Assembly: GCA_945861065.1 (NCBI GenBank)
Contig: CAMASI010000003.1
Span: 1 to 64,000 of the forward strand
Source: Klebsiella pneumoniae
Lineage (GTDB): Bacteria > Myxococcota_A > UBA796 > GCA-2862545
Direction: 5' to 3'
DNA length: 64,000 bases
In this document: positions 1-9,163 of the stretch, piece after piece
How the letters are laid out: every line of letters begins with the position of its first letter
How positions within the stretch are numbered: the stretch's first letter is position 1
The notes under the pieces: generated by a model
What the model was told of the DNA's origin: nothing
Databases searched by the model: none
What the model saw: the letters and a program-made list of their open reading frames with translations, nothing else
Position numbers and translations under genes: made by a program

Positions 1-156
1 GTCGCCATCCACATCGGCGTCGCACAAACAACCGTCATGGCAAAAACAATCTGAGTCGATGCAGTCGATTCGCCCGTCCCGGTCCCCATCCCAGCCGTCG
101 TCACACACGACCTCTCGGGACGGACAACCGAGAAGCAGGGCGATGGCGAGAATCAT
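1..156 (-). CDS. Lipoprotein with Asp-rich metal-binding repeat, N-terminal part only
   Basis: Reading the minus strand from the ATG at 156 gives a short hydrophobic signal ending in a lipobox-like ALLLGC. It is followed by Asp- and Cys-rich segments (DGDRDGRIDCIDSDC and a further DADVDGD) like those of MopE-type putative metal-binding lipoproteins. The frame stays open to the left edge, so the C-terminal part lies outside the window. The ATG overlaps the TGA of the preceding minus-strand gene as ATGA, which suggests translational coupling of two related secreted lipoproteins. No enzymatic function can be read from this fragment. Confidence 0.7.
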   Translation of the reverse strand, partial: MILAIALLLGCPSREVVCDDGWDGDRDGRIDCIDSDCFCHDGCLCDADVDGD

Positions 157-2243
157 AGGGGAAACCGGAGCATGTGTACGGTGTCGCTCGACGGTTGGGC
201 GATGAGCAGGTCGTCAAACCCGTCACCGTCACCGTCCCCGGAAGCTCGCGCCATTCGATTTCCAAGGGCTGTGTCGGCCGTCAGGTGCACGGCGTCGGCG
301 GTGGTGTATGTGCCAAGCAGCGGGCCGTTGAACAGCTCCACACCGCTCGCGCAGGGAAGCACGAAGTCGTTTTCGGTATTGCCGTCCAGGTCCACTGCGG
401 GGCCCAGGCCGACGCCGCAGGTTCCAGTCCCGGCGACGGTTGCGACGGCGTCCGAGTCGTCCATCCGCCCAGGAAGTACGTCCTCGAACACGAAGACGGA
501 TGGGGATTCCGCTTCTGCCGCGGGTGCCGCGACGAACAATGCGCGTTTTCCAGGGTCGGCTTGTGTGTCGGTCCCGATCAGTTCGGCGCCGAAATCCACG
601 CCGGGCGGGCCTTCGATGCGGATGGGAGCGTCGGCAGTTTGGACGATTCCCGTCACGGGCCCGGAGTACAGGTAGACGACGCCGAAATCCGCAGTTGCAG
701 ACATTCCCCATTCGGCAACACCGTCGCCATCGAGGTCCCCGGCGAACACGACGTCGTGCCCGATGCCCTCTGCGTCGCTGTCGTGCACGACCGCACCCGC
801 CGCGCCGATGTCCAGCTCTTCGCCGAGGGGCGTTACTACCAGCCAAACGCCGGGCTGCACGCCTGTCGCCGAGACGACAACGTCACTGAGGCCGTCTTCG
901 TCGATTGCGCCGATGGCAAATCGGGTACCCAGAAATTGATTGTCGCTGCTGCCCACGATCCAGTGTGGGGCGTCGTCCACGTCGCGTGCGATGGAAAGGT
1001 CGAACGGGCCGAGTTCGAATGCGAGTGCCCCACCGTTGGTGGCGGCCCGATCGGCCTCGGGTAGGCCCAACGCGACATCCACGTGGCCATCGCCGTTGAA
1101 GTCCCCCGCATCCGCGAACGAGCCTTTGCCCAGGCCTTGAAGGCCGTCGGCCGACAACCATGGCAACACGGCGCCGCTGACGAGGCGGTCTACCGGTGAC
1201 CCGTCACCGAGGTCCGGGTTGCCGGTGATGGGCTCATCCCGCCCGTCACCGTCGAGATCGGGCAACCACGTGAGGGACTCGGGCCAGGGCCTCAGTTGGG
1301 ACTGGACCCACGACTCGTCTGACCAGTCGCTGAGGAGATTGACTCCGGCTGGGTCGTCTACGAGGCCGTCACAATCGTCGTCAATTCCATTGGTGAGGTC
1401 CAACCGGCCTGGCAGGATGAGGGGGTTGTTGTCGTCGCAATCCAGGGGTTGCCAAAAAACCCAGCCCGGCGCGGGAGACACACAAGGCACGTCGGTGATC
1501 CAAATTTCTCCGACCCCAAATCCATCGCCGTCGGCATCGAAACGCCATTTAAGCCCGTCGTCGATGAGCGCGTCTTGGTCGTCGCAGTCATCGTCGTTTG
1601 CAGAGGCGCCGAACGGGAGGAAATCACACCATTCGTGGGTCTGAGTCGGATCTCCGAATCCATCGAGGTCCGTGTCCAGGTAGCCGACGAGTTGAGGCGC
1701 CGGGTAGGAAAGGCCCGGGTCATTGAGGCCGGTGAAACCGTTGCAGTCATCGTCTCCAGGAAGGCAGGTTTCTTCGGGTCCGGGAATGGCAGGGTCGTTG
1801 TCGTTGCAATCGAGGGCGTTGCGGACCCAGCCGGGTTCGAAGGTGCTGGCACAGCTGGTAGCGAAGGTGTACGGGTTTCCCCTGGAGTCTCCGTCTGCGT
1901 CCAGCCACCAATCGAAGCCGTCGAGCACCAAGACATCTGGGTCAGCGTCGTCGATCAGCCCGTCACAATCGTCGTCCACGCCGTCGCAGACCTCGACACC
2001 TGCTGGGTGACGCTCCGCAGAGGTATCATCACAATCGGTCCCACCCGTTTCGAGGGACACGTAGCCGTCTCCGTCGGCATCACAGGGCTGTAGGTCGGCG
2101 CAGCCATGGAAATCTGAGGAACCGGGGGAGAACGAAAGCGGTGGCGACGTGGGCCTGGGCAGCGTGTGCGTAGCTTTCGGCTGAGACGGCTCCGCGACCG
2201 CGGGCGGAGCTTGACCACAGGCGAGGGCGAACCAGACGAGCAT
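153..2243 (-). CDS. Secreted lipoprotein with MopE-like metal-binding and FG-GAP repeats
   Basis: The 696-residue product starts with a hydrophobic segment ending in a lipobox (FALACG), so it is probably an outer-membrane or surface lipoprotein. Roughly residues 50-310 hold repeated Asp/Cys units of the type DCDD...EVCDGVDDDCDGLIDD, the putative metal-binding motif of the MopE family. Residues about 320-690 hold FG-GAP-like units (DLDGDGRDE, DFNGDGHVDVALG, DLDGDGVAEWGMS), which in integrin-alpha-like propellers bind calcium. The role is probably structural or adhesive; no catalytic motif is visible. It is coupled through ATGA to the lipoprotein running off the left edge and follows the S41 protease gene by 59 bases on the same strand. 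Confidence 0.8.
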   Translation of the reverse strand: MLVWFALACGQAPPAVAEPSQPKATHTLPRPTSPPLSFSPGSSDFHGCADLQPCDADGDGYVSLETGGTDCDDTSAERHPAGVEVCDGVDDDCDGLIDDADPDVLVLDGFDWWLDADGDSRGNPYTFATSCASTFEPGWVRNALDCNDNDPAIPGPEETCLPGDDDCNGFTGLNDPGLSYPAPQLVGYLDTDLDGFGDPTQTHEWCDFLPFGASANDDDCDDQDALIDDGLKWRFDADGDGFGVGEIWITDVPCVSPAPGWVFWQPLDCDDNNPLILPGRLDLTNGIDDDCDGLVDDPAGVNLLSDWSDESWVQSQLRPWPESLTWLPDLDGDGRDEPITGNPDLGDGSPVDRLVSGAVLPWLSADGLQGLGKGSFADAGDFNGDGHVDVALGLPEADRAATNGGALAFELGPFDLSIARDVDDAPHWIVGSSDNQFLGTRFAIGAIDEDGLSDVVVSATGVQPGVWLVVTPLGEELDIGAAGAVVHDSDAEGIGHDVVFAGDLDGDGVAEWGMSATADFGVVYLYSGPVTGIVQTADAPIRIEGPPGVDFGAELIGTDTQADPGKRALFVAAPAAEAESPSVFVFEDVLPGRMDDSDAVATVAGTGTCGVGLGPAVDLDGNTENDFVLPCASGVELFNGPLLGTYTTADAVHLTADTALGNRMARASGDGDGDGFDDLLIAQPSSDTVHMLRFPL

Positions 2244-2302
2244 ACGGGCCGACCAAGGTCACTGGGTTGTACCATAGACGACCCTGCAATTCTAGCCGCC
2301 GG

Positions 2303-4747
2303 TTACGGCGCGACGACACCATCTTCTTCGGCCCATACCCACAGCCGTTGTTTCCGCTCGACGCCGGCGCTGTCCATGGCCCACAGGTCCACGCTGTTCC
2401 CTCCAGGCTCGAGGTCCAGCGTTGTTTGTACCGTGACGTCATCTCGTCCACCCCCTGCCCAGGCCAGTCGTTGGCCATTGAGGGTGACGGTCAGGTGGAC
2501 AATTCCGTCGTCGTCGTGCGCATTCGCGACCAGTTCGTGTCTGCCTGCTGGTGCGGATTCCGGTACGTTCGACTGCAGGGTTGGGCGCCCGACCACGCTG
2601 ACTTGACCGTCGCGGGCCAACGAGACTGGAACGTCGAGCAAGGTGCCGAACCGGACCGATTCCACCACGAGGCGCAACGGCAATTCCGACGGCGCGTCCG
2701 CGGCCACCCGAACCCCGAGGTCCACGCGCTCGGACGTGCCTCCGGGCAACTGCGCCAACGATCCTCCGGGGTTCGTCAGCTCCAAACCCAGATCGCCGGG
2801 AAACGCGAGGTGAACTGCGACTTCGTACAGCGTAGTTCCCGGGTTGTGGAGCGTGACCTCGATTCGGTGACGCTCTGCGTCGACCCGCACCAAGCGAGCT
2901 TGCAAACTGAGTTCGGGCGACGGGGTCCCGGAGATTTTCAGCGGCGTGATTGGGAGAGCGAGGGGTGGGCGGCCCTGTGCGAGAAGGGAGCCCCATGTGG
3001 CTACGGTGCGCACTTCAGAACCGGGCGCGACGCGAAATGCGGTCTTGCCGGTGGCGCGGCCGCCCGCTGGCACGTAGCCGATGGGGATCCACAAGCCGTC
3101 GAATGGACCTCCCGCCAGTGCGACGCCGGCGCGGCCGAGGTCCAGCGCATCTGTGTTGTCTACGACGGCCACCACGTCTATGACGTCAAAGCGCTGCGGG
3201 TTGGGCGTGGCGGTGATGGACACAGTCGCCTGTGGGAACGACTCTTCTTCGGGGGCGGGACGCCAATCCGCACGCCCCACAAGCGCCCCCGACAGGCGGA
3301 AGGTCTCGTCGGCGCGCGCCTCGACGGTGGCGCGGTGCAACGCGGTGAGCAGGTCGTTGCGTTGTCGTGACTGGGTGACCATCAGCGTGGAAACGGCGAG
3401 GTCGAGCGGCAGGTCTCGATGGGCTTCGGGCTCGTCGACCTGCCACAATTCGTTGGGGGAGCGAGACCACGACGACCCGGCTGCCAGGCCAGTCAGGCGA
3501 ACCGAGTCGGGGTCGACGGCCGCCCGCGCTACGACCTGGTCTGGCACGAGGCCGCCTGGGCCGACGAGTTGGTCGCCAGGTAACAAGTAGCGCGCAACGG
3601 TCATCTTCAGACGGAGGCCGTCGGTGGCGAGGGGCCACGTCTTTTGGATGGTGCCCTTTCCCCATGTATGGGTGCCAATGGTCACCGCGCGTTCGAAAGC
3701 GACCAACCCACCAGCGACAATTTCGGCGCCGGAAGCCGTGTTCTCGTCCATCAGCACGACCAGGGGGACGTCGGGCTCTTGCCCATCGTCGAGTGCCACA
3801 ATTCGCTCGGGGAGTTGGGCGGGACCGCTGCCTTCGCGCCCTTGTGTCCGAACGAGTACGCCTTCGGTCACGAAGAGGTCCACCAACAAAGCCGAGTCGC
3901 GCAACGCGCCGCCGGTGTTGCCGCGCAGGTCGATCACGAGCCCTACGTCGAGCGCGCCGCGGTCGGCCAGGCTGAGCAACGCCTCCCGCACCCGGCCCAC
4001 TGTTTGTTGGGACACGGCTTCGATGCGAATTCGACCGATGCCCTGGCCGACGACGTCCCAGCGCACTTCGGGCAAGGCGACAGCTGCTCGGAGGAGTGTG
4101 ACTTCGAATTCCTTGCGGTTGCGGAGCACGACCAGGTGCACCGGGCTGCCGTCAGGGCCTCGAAGCCGGCGGTGCGCTTCATCGGGCGGCATTTGGAAGG
4201 TGGGAACACCGTCGATTCGGAGCACGGTGTCGTCGGTCCGGAGGCCGGCGAGGTCGGCGGGACTCACGGGAAGCACGTCGCGCACGAGCAGCATGCCGAA
4301 TGAGAGCTGAACGCGGAGGCCAACCTCCGTCGCGCTGCCGCGGATCCGTGAGTCGAAACGATCCAGTCGGTCGCCGGAGAGCACCAGGCTGTAGGCGTCC
4401 AAGGGGTCGGTGAGCCCCTCAAGCACGGCGTCGTCTACCGAAACTGCGCCAAGCGGCCGGAGGATCGCGGCGACGCGGGCCGCAGCTTCAGGAACGTCCT
4501 CCAGCGTCTCGACCGTCACGTTGCCGAGGATCCGACCGTCCCCATGCCGGAGTTGCACCCCACCCGGTACGTCGTCGATGAGCAACCATGGATTCCTGCT
4601 GGCAACGGCTCGGGCGGCGCCGCGCACAAGGTCGGCGGCATCGAGGTCCTCCCGATTGAGGTACAGGTCGTCCACGAGCCGAACGAGCCGCGTCACATCG
4701 GCGTCGGCCGCGAATGCCCCCCACGACGTGACCCACGCCAGCCACAC
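2303..4747 (-). CDS. S41-family C-terminal processing protease with PDZ domain and long C-terminal extension
   Basis: This 814-residue protein has a short N-terminal signal ending near AFAADA, a PDZ domain at about residues 140-220 (FGMLLVRDVLPVSPADLAGL) and the S41 catalytic core at about 230-400. The expected Ser/Lys dyad is visible as Ser339 in ENTASGAEI and Lys364 in HTWGKGTIQ, 25 residues apart as in CtpA proteases. It should act in the periplasm on exposed C-termini. Residues from about 480 on form at least two Ig/CARDB-like beta domains that ordinary CtpA proteins lack, which may tether the enzyme or select substrates. The start is GTG with GGAGG about 8 bases upstream. It is divergent from larB. 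Confidence 0.85.
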   Translation of the reverse strand: MWLAWVTSWGAFAADADVTRLVRLVDDLYLNREDLDAADLVRGAARAVASRNPWLLIDDVPGGVQLRHGDGRILGNVTVETLEDVPEAAARVAAILRPLGAVSVDDAVLEGLTDPLDAYSLVLSGDRLDRFDSRIRGSATEVGLRVQLSFGMLLVRDVLPVSPADLAGLRTDDTVLRIDGVPTFQMPPDEAHRRLRGPDGSPVHLVVLRNRKEFEVTLLRAAVALPEVRWDVVGQGIGRIRIEAVSQQTVGRVREALLSLADRGALDVGLVIDLRGNTGGALRDSALLVDLFVTEGVLVRTQGREGSGPAQLPERIVALDDGQEPDVPLVVLMDENTASGAEIVAGGLVAFERAVTIGTHTWGKGTIQKTWPLATDGLRLKMTVARYLLPGDQLVGPGGLVPDQVVARAAVDPDSVRLTGLAAGSSWSRSPNELWQVDEPEAHRDLPLDLAVSTLMVTQSRQRNDLLTALHRATVEARADETFRLSGALVGRADWRPAPEEESFPQATVSITATPNPQRFDVIDVVAVVDNTDALDLGRAGVALAGGPFDGLWIPIGYVPAGGRATGKTAFRVAPGSEVRTVATWGSLLAQGRPPLALPITPLKISGTPSPELSLQARLVRVDAERHRIEVTLHNPGTTLYEVAVHLAFPGDLGLELTNPGGSLAQLPGGTSERVDLGVRVAADAPSELPLRLVVESVRFGTLLDVPVSLARDGQVSVVGRPTLQSNVPESAPAGRHELVANAHDDDGIVHLTVTLNGQRLAWAGGGRDDVTVQTTLDLEPGGNSVDLWAMDSAGVERKQRLWVWAEEDGVVAP

Positions 4748-4823
4748 GCCGTGCGCCTCCAGGCCAGCTCACATATTCCACGGGCCGGGCCCGCGATAGG
4801 CTGCATTCCTGACCAGGACGGAA

Positions 4824-5570
4824 ATGCCAGACGACGCCGTTCGTCGCTTGCTGGACGACGTCGCACGCGGTGTCGTACCTGTAGAAGAGGCGGTAGAACG
4901 CCTCGCGCTGTCTGCGGACCTCGGGTTTGCGACGCCGGATTTCGACCGTCGGCGACGCACGGGAATGGCCGAGGTCATTTATGGGGCTGCGAAATCTGCC
5001 GACCAGCTCGTGGCCTTGTTGGTGTCGCTTGGCAGCCGCGACGGTCGGGCACTTGCGACGCGGGTGGACGCTGACAAGGCTGAACGCGCCGCCCAGATTT
5101 GTCCTGGCCTGCGGTACGACCTGACGTCACGGCTTCTCAGCCTGGGCGAGCGCCCGGAGCTGACGGGGACTTCGCGCGTGTGTGTGGTCGCTGCCGGGAC
5201 CTCGGACTTGCCGGTGTCGGAGGAAGCTGCGCAGGTGATGGAATGGGGCGGAACCACGGTGGATCGTGTGACCGACGTTGGCGTGTCCGGTCTGCACCGT
5301 TTGTTCGCTCGTTTGCCCGTTCTCCGGGCTGCGGACGTGCTCATCGTCGTCGCCGGCATGGAAGGGGCGTTGCCGTCGGTCGTCGCTGGGTTGGTGTCGG
5401 CGCCGGTCATCGCCGTGCCGACGAGCGTGGGCTTGGGGCTGCACGAGGGCGGGCGGGTGCCGTTGATGGCGATGCTCAATTCGTGTGCTGCGGGCCTCGT
5501 CGTCGTGAATGTGGACAACGGATTTGGTGCTGGGGCAGCTGCGCTTCGCATGATTCGGAGGAAGGACTGA
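4824..5570 (+). CDS. larB: LarB, pyridinium-3,5-biscarboxylic acid mononucleotide synthase
   Basis: The 248-residue protein matches LarB. Its N-terminal helical part is followed by an AIR-carboxylase (PurE-like) domain with the segments VVAAGTSDLPVSEEA and VVAGMEGALPSVVAGL, and a glycine/alanine-rich C-terminal part. In the known pathway LarB carboxylates and hydrolyses nicotinate adenine dinucleotide to make the precursor of the nickel-pincer cofactor of lactate racemase and related enzymes. The stop codon shares one base with the larC start (TGATG), so the two are co-translated. The ATG is preceded by a weak AGGACGG. larE and an apoenzyme are not in the window. Confidence 0.93.
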   Translation: MPDDAVRRLLDDVARGVVPVEEAVERLALSADLGFATPDFDRRRRTGMAEVIYGAAKSADQLVALLVSLGSRDGRALATRVDADKAERAAQICPGLRYDLTSRLLSLGERPELTGTSRVCVVAAGTSDLPVSEEAAQVMEWGGTTVDRVTDVGVSGLHRLFARLPVLRAADVLIVVAGMEGALPSVVAGLVSAPVIAVPTSVGLGLHEGGRVPLMAMLNSCAAGLVVVNVDNGFGAGAAALRMIRRKD

Positions 5571-6799
5571 TGTCGCGCGTGTTGTGGATCGATGCGCAGG
5601 TAGGCGTGGCTGGGGACATGCTTTTGGCTGCCTGTTTGGATGCAGGTGCGTCGGAAGACGCCGTTCGGTCCGGTCTGGTCGCGTTGGGCTTGCCCGAAAC
5701 GTGGACGATGCACGCGGCGCCGGTGCGAAGGGGTGCTTTTCGAGCCCGTCGGGTGGTCTTTGAGGTGGATGGGCACGAGACCGATGACGGCGCACATTCG
5801 CACGCTCACAACCACGATGCCCACGACGCCCACGGGCATGGCGCTTGGCGCGACATTCGACAGATGTTGGAGCGGGCGCCGATTGCCGATCGGGCGAAAG
5901 CGCGGGCGTTAGCGGCGTACTCGCGGCTCGCGGAAGCGGAGGCGACGCTGCATGGCGTAGACGTTCAGGACGTCGTGCTGCACGAGGTCGGGAGCACGGA
6001 CGCCATTCTCGACATCGTTGGCACGGCATTGGCGCTGGAGGACCTCGGAATCGATGCGTTGGTGGGTACGTCGTTGCCGCTCGGTGCCGGCGGGATTCAC
6101 GCGGCCCATGGGCATTTGAGCCTGCCCGCGCCTGCGACGTTGGCACTGTGTGTCGGCTGGCCAGTGACGGCTGCGCATTGGCCCGGCGAGTGGGTGACGC
6201 CAACAGGAGCGGCGCTGGTGACGTCGTTGGCGACGCCGGGCGGGTTTCCAGCCGGCGTGCCCCGTGCGGTGGGTCATGGCGCGGGGAAACGAAACCCCGA
6301 ATTCGTCGCCAACCTGGTGCGCGTGGCCGTGGTGGAGACCGGCGACGCTGTTCGTAGCGAGGCCGTCGAGTTGGTGTGCAACCTCGATGATGCGACCGGC
6401 GAGATGGTTTCGGCAGCGACGGCGGAGGCCCTGTCGCACGGGGCCTTCGATGCGTGGGTGGTGCCTGTGGTGATGAAGAAGGGCCGTGCTGGGCTGGTCG
6501 TACACGTGTTGTGTGCGCCCGGCGACGAAGCTCGGCTGACGGAGCGGTTGCTGCGAGGCACACCGACGCTCGGCGTGCGGCGCTACGACGTGCTTCGCAC
6601 CGTGCTGGACCGTTGGTTTGTAGAGGTAACGACGCCGTGGGGAACTGTGCGCGTCAAGGTCGGCGGGCGCGATGGCGAAGCCTTCCACGCGGCGCCGGAG
6701 TTTGACGATGTGGCGCGGGTGGCGGAGCGGAGCGGTGTGCCGACGTTGGCGGTGTGGAGCGCGGCGATGGCGGCTTGGGGTGGCGGTTGCGGGGGGTGA
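5570..6799 (+). CDS. larC: LarC, nickel-insertion protein of the nickel-pincer cofactor pathway
   Basis: The 409-residue protein begins MSRVLWIDAQVGVAGDMLLA, the characteristic LarC opening, and has the expected EVGSTDAILDIVGTA and PTGAALV segments. A histidine-rich loop at about residues 69-90 (HSHAHNHDAHDAHGHG) is a plausible nickel-binding stretch, as in other LarC proteins. LarC inserts nickel into the dithiolated pyridinium mononucleotide in a CTP-dependent step. It is a single uninterrupted frame, unlike the lactobacillar larC1/larC2 arrangement that needs a programmed frameshift. The start was chosen at 5570 because it overlaps the larB stop; the same frame is open farther upstream but that part is larB in another frame. 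Confidence 0.93.
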   Translation: MSRVLWIDAQVGVAGDMLLAACLDAGASEDAVRSGLVALGLPETWTMHAAPVRRGAFRARRVVFEVDGHETDDGAHSHAHNHDAHDAHGHGAWRDIRQMLERAPIADRAKARALAAYSRLAEAEATLHGVDVQDVVLHEVGSTDAILDIVGTALALEDLGIDALVGTSLPLGAGGIHAAHGHLSLPAPATLALCVGWPVTAAHWPGEWVTPTGAALVTSLATPGGFPAGVPRAVGHGAGKRNPEFVANLVRVAVVETGDAVRSEAVELVCNLDDATGEMVSAATAEALSHGAFDAWVVPVVMKKGRAGLVVHVLCAPGDEARLTERLLRGTPTLGVRRYDVLRTVLDRWFVEVTTPWGTVRVKVGGRDGEAFHAAPEFDDVARVAERSGVPTLAVWSAAMAAWGGGCGG

Positions 6800-6842
6800 G
6801 CAGCCGCGTGCCTTATCCCACCTGTCCTCGACGATCGGCGGG

Positions 6843-6965
6843 ATGCTGCTCGACCAGCAGCTGCGGCCGATCGCCGAGCCGTTGTTTGCCAAGGCGCCTC
6901 GCATCGAGGGCGACCGCATGGTTTGGGTCGTTGAGTGCCCGATGGGGTTGGGATTGGGACTGTGA
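6843..6965 (+). CDS. Doubtful small ORF after larC
   Basis: A short frame ending at 6965 reads MLLDQQLRPIAEPLFAKAPR and onward to VVECPMGLGLGL. The amino-acid composition looks more protein-like than the Arg/Pro-rich shadow frames nearby. Its TGA overlaps a GTG start of the next small ORF as GTGA. The frame is open upstream into the larC 3' end, so the true start is unclear; the ATG at 6843 is only the first internal candidate. No family was recognised and it may not be translated. Confidence 0.2.
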   Translation: MLLDQQLRPIAEPLFAKAPRIEGDRMVWVVECPMGLGLGL

Positions 6966-7183
6966 TCGCGGGGAGCGACATCATGCTTCGGGCCGAGAAC
7001 GGAAAGGTGGCGATCGTGCGGCCGGGCGTGCTTGCGGCCGCTGTGACGGGACGGTTGCGGGCTTCCGGTGTCGTTGTTGAGGCAAGGCGGGAGGTGGCTG
7101 GGACGGCCGTGATCTTGGGGATTGGGCGCCGGGTGGAGGTTGGCGTGCCGGTGGTAGGCGCGATCGGGTTGGTTGTCGGCTAG
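6962..7183 (+). CDS. Small hypothetical protein downstream of larC
   Basis: From the GTG at 6962 a 73-residue product rich in Val, Ala and Gly can be read (SDIMLRAENGKVAIVRPG, later GIGRRVEVGVPVVGAIGLVVG). It has no recognised domain. The GTG overlaps the TGA of the preceding short frame, and a hairpin lies just after its stop, so it could be the last member of the larBC transcription unit. An ATG 27 bases upstream in the same frame is an alternative start. The evidence for expression is only composition and context. Confidence 0.3.
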   Translation: MIAGSDIMLRAENGKVAIVRPGVLAAAVTGRLRASGVVVEARREVAGTAVILGIGRRVEVGVPVVGAIGLVVG

Positions 7184-7186
7184 GTA

Positions 7187-7215
7187 GGTTGCCGTCGGAA
7201 TTCGGGTCGGCAACC
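7187..7215 (+). terminator. Hairpin after the larBC unit
   Basis: An 8-base inverted repeat, GGTTGCCG at 7187-7194 and CGGCAACC at 7208-7215, encloses a 13-base loop four bases after the stop of the last small ORF. No T-run follows, so it is only a possible terminator or transcript-stabilising hairpin. Confidence 0.3.
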
Positions 7216-7283
7216 GGGCTAGGCACGCTGGCCGCGCAAGCCAAATTTCCTGCCCCGCTTCCGCATCGATCCGTAGATGCGAA

Positions 7284-8600
7284 TCACGGCGCCTCGAACG
7301 CGCCTCTATCGAAGGACGCATACTTAGGCCGAACCGCCGCGCTGATATCCATCGCAAGTCCGGAAGGACACCGGTCGAACGCGTTGTTGGCCGGGAGAGG
7401 AAGAATGTCGAACAAGCTCCTGACCCCGAGCGCGCCTGCGTAGGTGATCGGCACGTTGGCGTTCAACGCTCCCGTAATCGACGTGGCGTTGACGCCAGCG
7501 TTGCAATTCCCGGTTGCCACGCCCGATGGAATCACCGCGCCACTGCCTCCCATTGCGGAGCGGTCGTGAAGTAGGTTCGCGTTGAACTGGCCGATCGAGC
7601 TGCCGTCGAGTCGGACCGCCCCCGAGTCTCCAAATGTTGTGTGGAACGCGGCGATCCGAGCGCCGTTCACGAGCACAGAGTCTGCTGTCACATTGCCCTG
7701 GATCAGCACGTTCTGCGCAAGGAGTGACGCATCCGGCCCATGAATCCACATCGCTGGGCCAAATGCCGCACTGTTGCTGTTGTCGCGAACACTTGCCCGG
7801 CCGAGTTCGACCCATCCGCTCAACGCCAATGCGCCAGTTGTGTTGACCTCAAATGCACTCGCGCCCGCGAATGCAGTGGCTTGATTTGCCGCCACCTCGC
7901 TACAGAAACGATCCACGGGAAGGAATGCCGTTGTGGGGCAAACGCTGCGGATGCGGACTCCCGCCTCCTCCACGTACAGGCCACCACCCGTTGACGCGAT
8001 GTTGGCCGAAACGAAACTATCATCCAGGCGCACTGTGGAGACTCCTGTGCCGCCAACCAACGCGATGCCGCCGCCCCGACCGGTCGTCGTGTTGCCGGCC
8101 ACAATCAGGTTCGACCCCACCATTGGTTGAGCCCGTTCAGCCAGATGCCGCCGCCATCCCAAGTTCCGATCGGATCGAGCCCAGCATCGTTGTTCTCCAC
8201 CCGAACGCCACTCGTGGCAAGCCCCACCGCGGGCATGACCCAGGGCACACCGGCCAAAGTAATGGTCGAGCCCTCCTGTGCGGAGAGTCCGCCGCCATGA
8301 TGCAGCGCGTCGTTGTCGCTGATCACCGCCTCGTCGGCCAACAACAACGTTGGGTGCAGCCGGGCCTCCGTCAGACGCGGGCGACCCGGTTGAAGAACGA
8401 AGGAGTGGAAGAAGGCGGCACATCGGGTGGTCCGGTCAGCTCTGAACCCCGCCCGTTTCCCCAAACGGCCGCCCATGCCCCAAATATCCCGGCCGACCAT
8501 CCACCTGTCGCTCCGTGTCACGCCGCCATCCGACGCCGCCCGCGACCAGATTTGCGTGGACGAACGAGTCAAAGCTGCTCTGTGCCGCGCTTGCCAGGGT
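7284..8600 (-). pseudogene. Frameshifted beta-helix (choice-of-anchor-Q-like) surface protein gene
   Basis: On the minus strand the 3' part (about 8125 down to 7284) encodes a Gly/Asn-rich right-handed beta-helix repeat protein (LIVAGNTTTGRGGGIALVGG, SANIASTGGGLYVEEAG). It ends DRGAFEAP, like the terminal motif of choice-of-anchor-Q proteins. The same repeat style continues upstream in a different frame (DEAVISDNDALHHGGGLSAQ to GIWLNGLNQWW). The two frames meet at about 8118-8130, where a one-base change has broken the gene. A further short piece (FDSFVHANLVAGG) near 8540-8580 lies in yet another relation. No intact start or signal peptide remains. A sequencing error is possible at one site, but several breaks in a region full of other debris favour decay. 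Confidence 0.6.
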
Positions 8601-8673
8601 CCGCGAACTCGCCCTCACACGTTCACGACACCCCCGGCCAAAGACAAGTTCGAGAACCTCGAGCCATGCGGGT

Positions 8674-9116
8674 TCACGGCGAGGTGCGCCCTTTGGACGG
8701 CCTCTCTGCGCTCTCCCCGTTCTCTGCGCGATCCTGCTCGTCGAGTCCGTTGACGAGCCGTTCGAAGCCGTCCTTGAGCACAGGCGCCCCGAAGTTGACG
8801 AGCAGGCCGAGGCGCACGCCCGAGAGGCGCAGGTACGTGAGCACCACCTTCCGATGCACGGGGGCCATCCGCTCCAGCGACTTCAACTCGACCAGGACGA
8901 GGTTCTGCACGATCAGGTCGGCACGGAACCCTCGTCGAACGTGATGCCGTCAAACGTGATGGAGATGGGCACCTGGCGGGCAACGACGAGTCCACGTTGG
9001 CGGAGGACGTGGGCCAGCGCAACCTCGTAGACCGACTCGAGTAGCCCGGGTCCGAGGGCGCGATGCACGGCGATCGCCGCGTCCAACACCACCGCGGAGA
9101 CATCGTTCTCGTGCAT
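8674..9116 (-). pseudogene. Frameshifted GxxExxY-family protein gene
   Basis: From the ATG at 9116 the minus strand reads MHENDVSAVVLDAAIAVHRA and then GPGLLESVYEVALAHVL, the defining GxxExxY signature. It continues to ITFDEG, where the frame runs into a stop near 8913. One base over, the family continues without a gap as FRADLIVQNLVLVELKSLE, then LRLSGVRLGLLVNFGAP, down to 8674. The two halves together make a complete protein of about 145 residues, so the gene carries a single frameshift at about 8925-8932. GxxExxY proteins resemble PD-(D/E)XK nucleases; their role is not established. It lies within a pair of inverted repeats. Confidence 0.75.
8701..8734. repeat. Left arm of imperfect inverted repeat around the GxxExxY gene
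   Basis: This 34-base segment is the reverse complement of 9164-9197 with about 29 of 34 positions identical; the outer parts (GGATCGCGCAGAG and AGAGCGCAGAG) are perfect. It overlaps the 3' end of the GxxExxY frame. Confidence 0.75.
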
Positions 9117-9163
9117 GCGTCCCCGTCCCCCATCGCCGCTCGCCAGCGTATCCAGGTTCGAGT

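Noticed and set aside
2267-3370. 367-residue plus-strand frame opposite the S41 protease
   Set aside because: The minus strand carries an intact PDZ and Ser/Lys catalytic site; the plus frame is composition-driven shadow.
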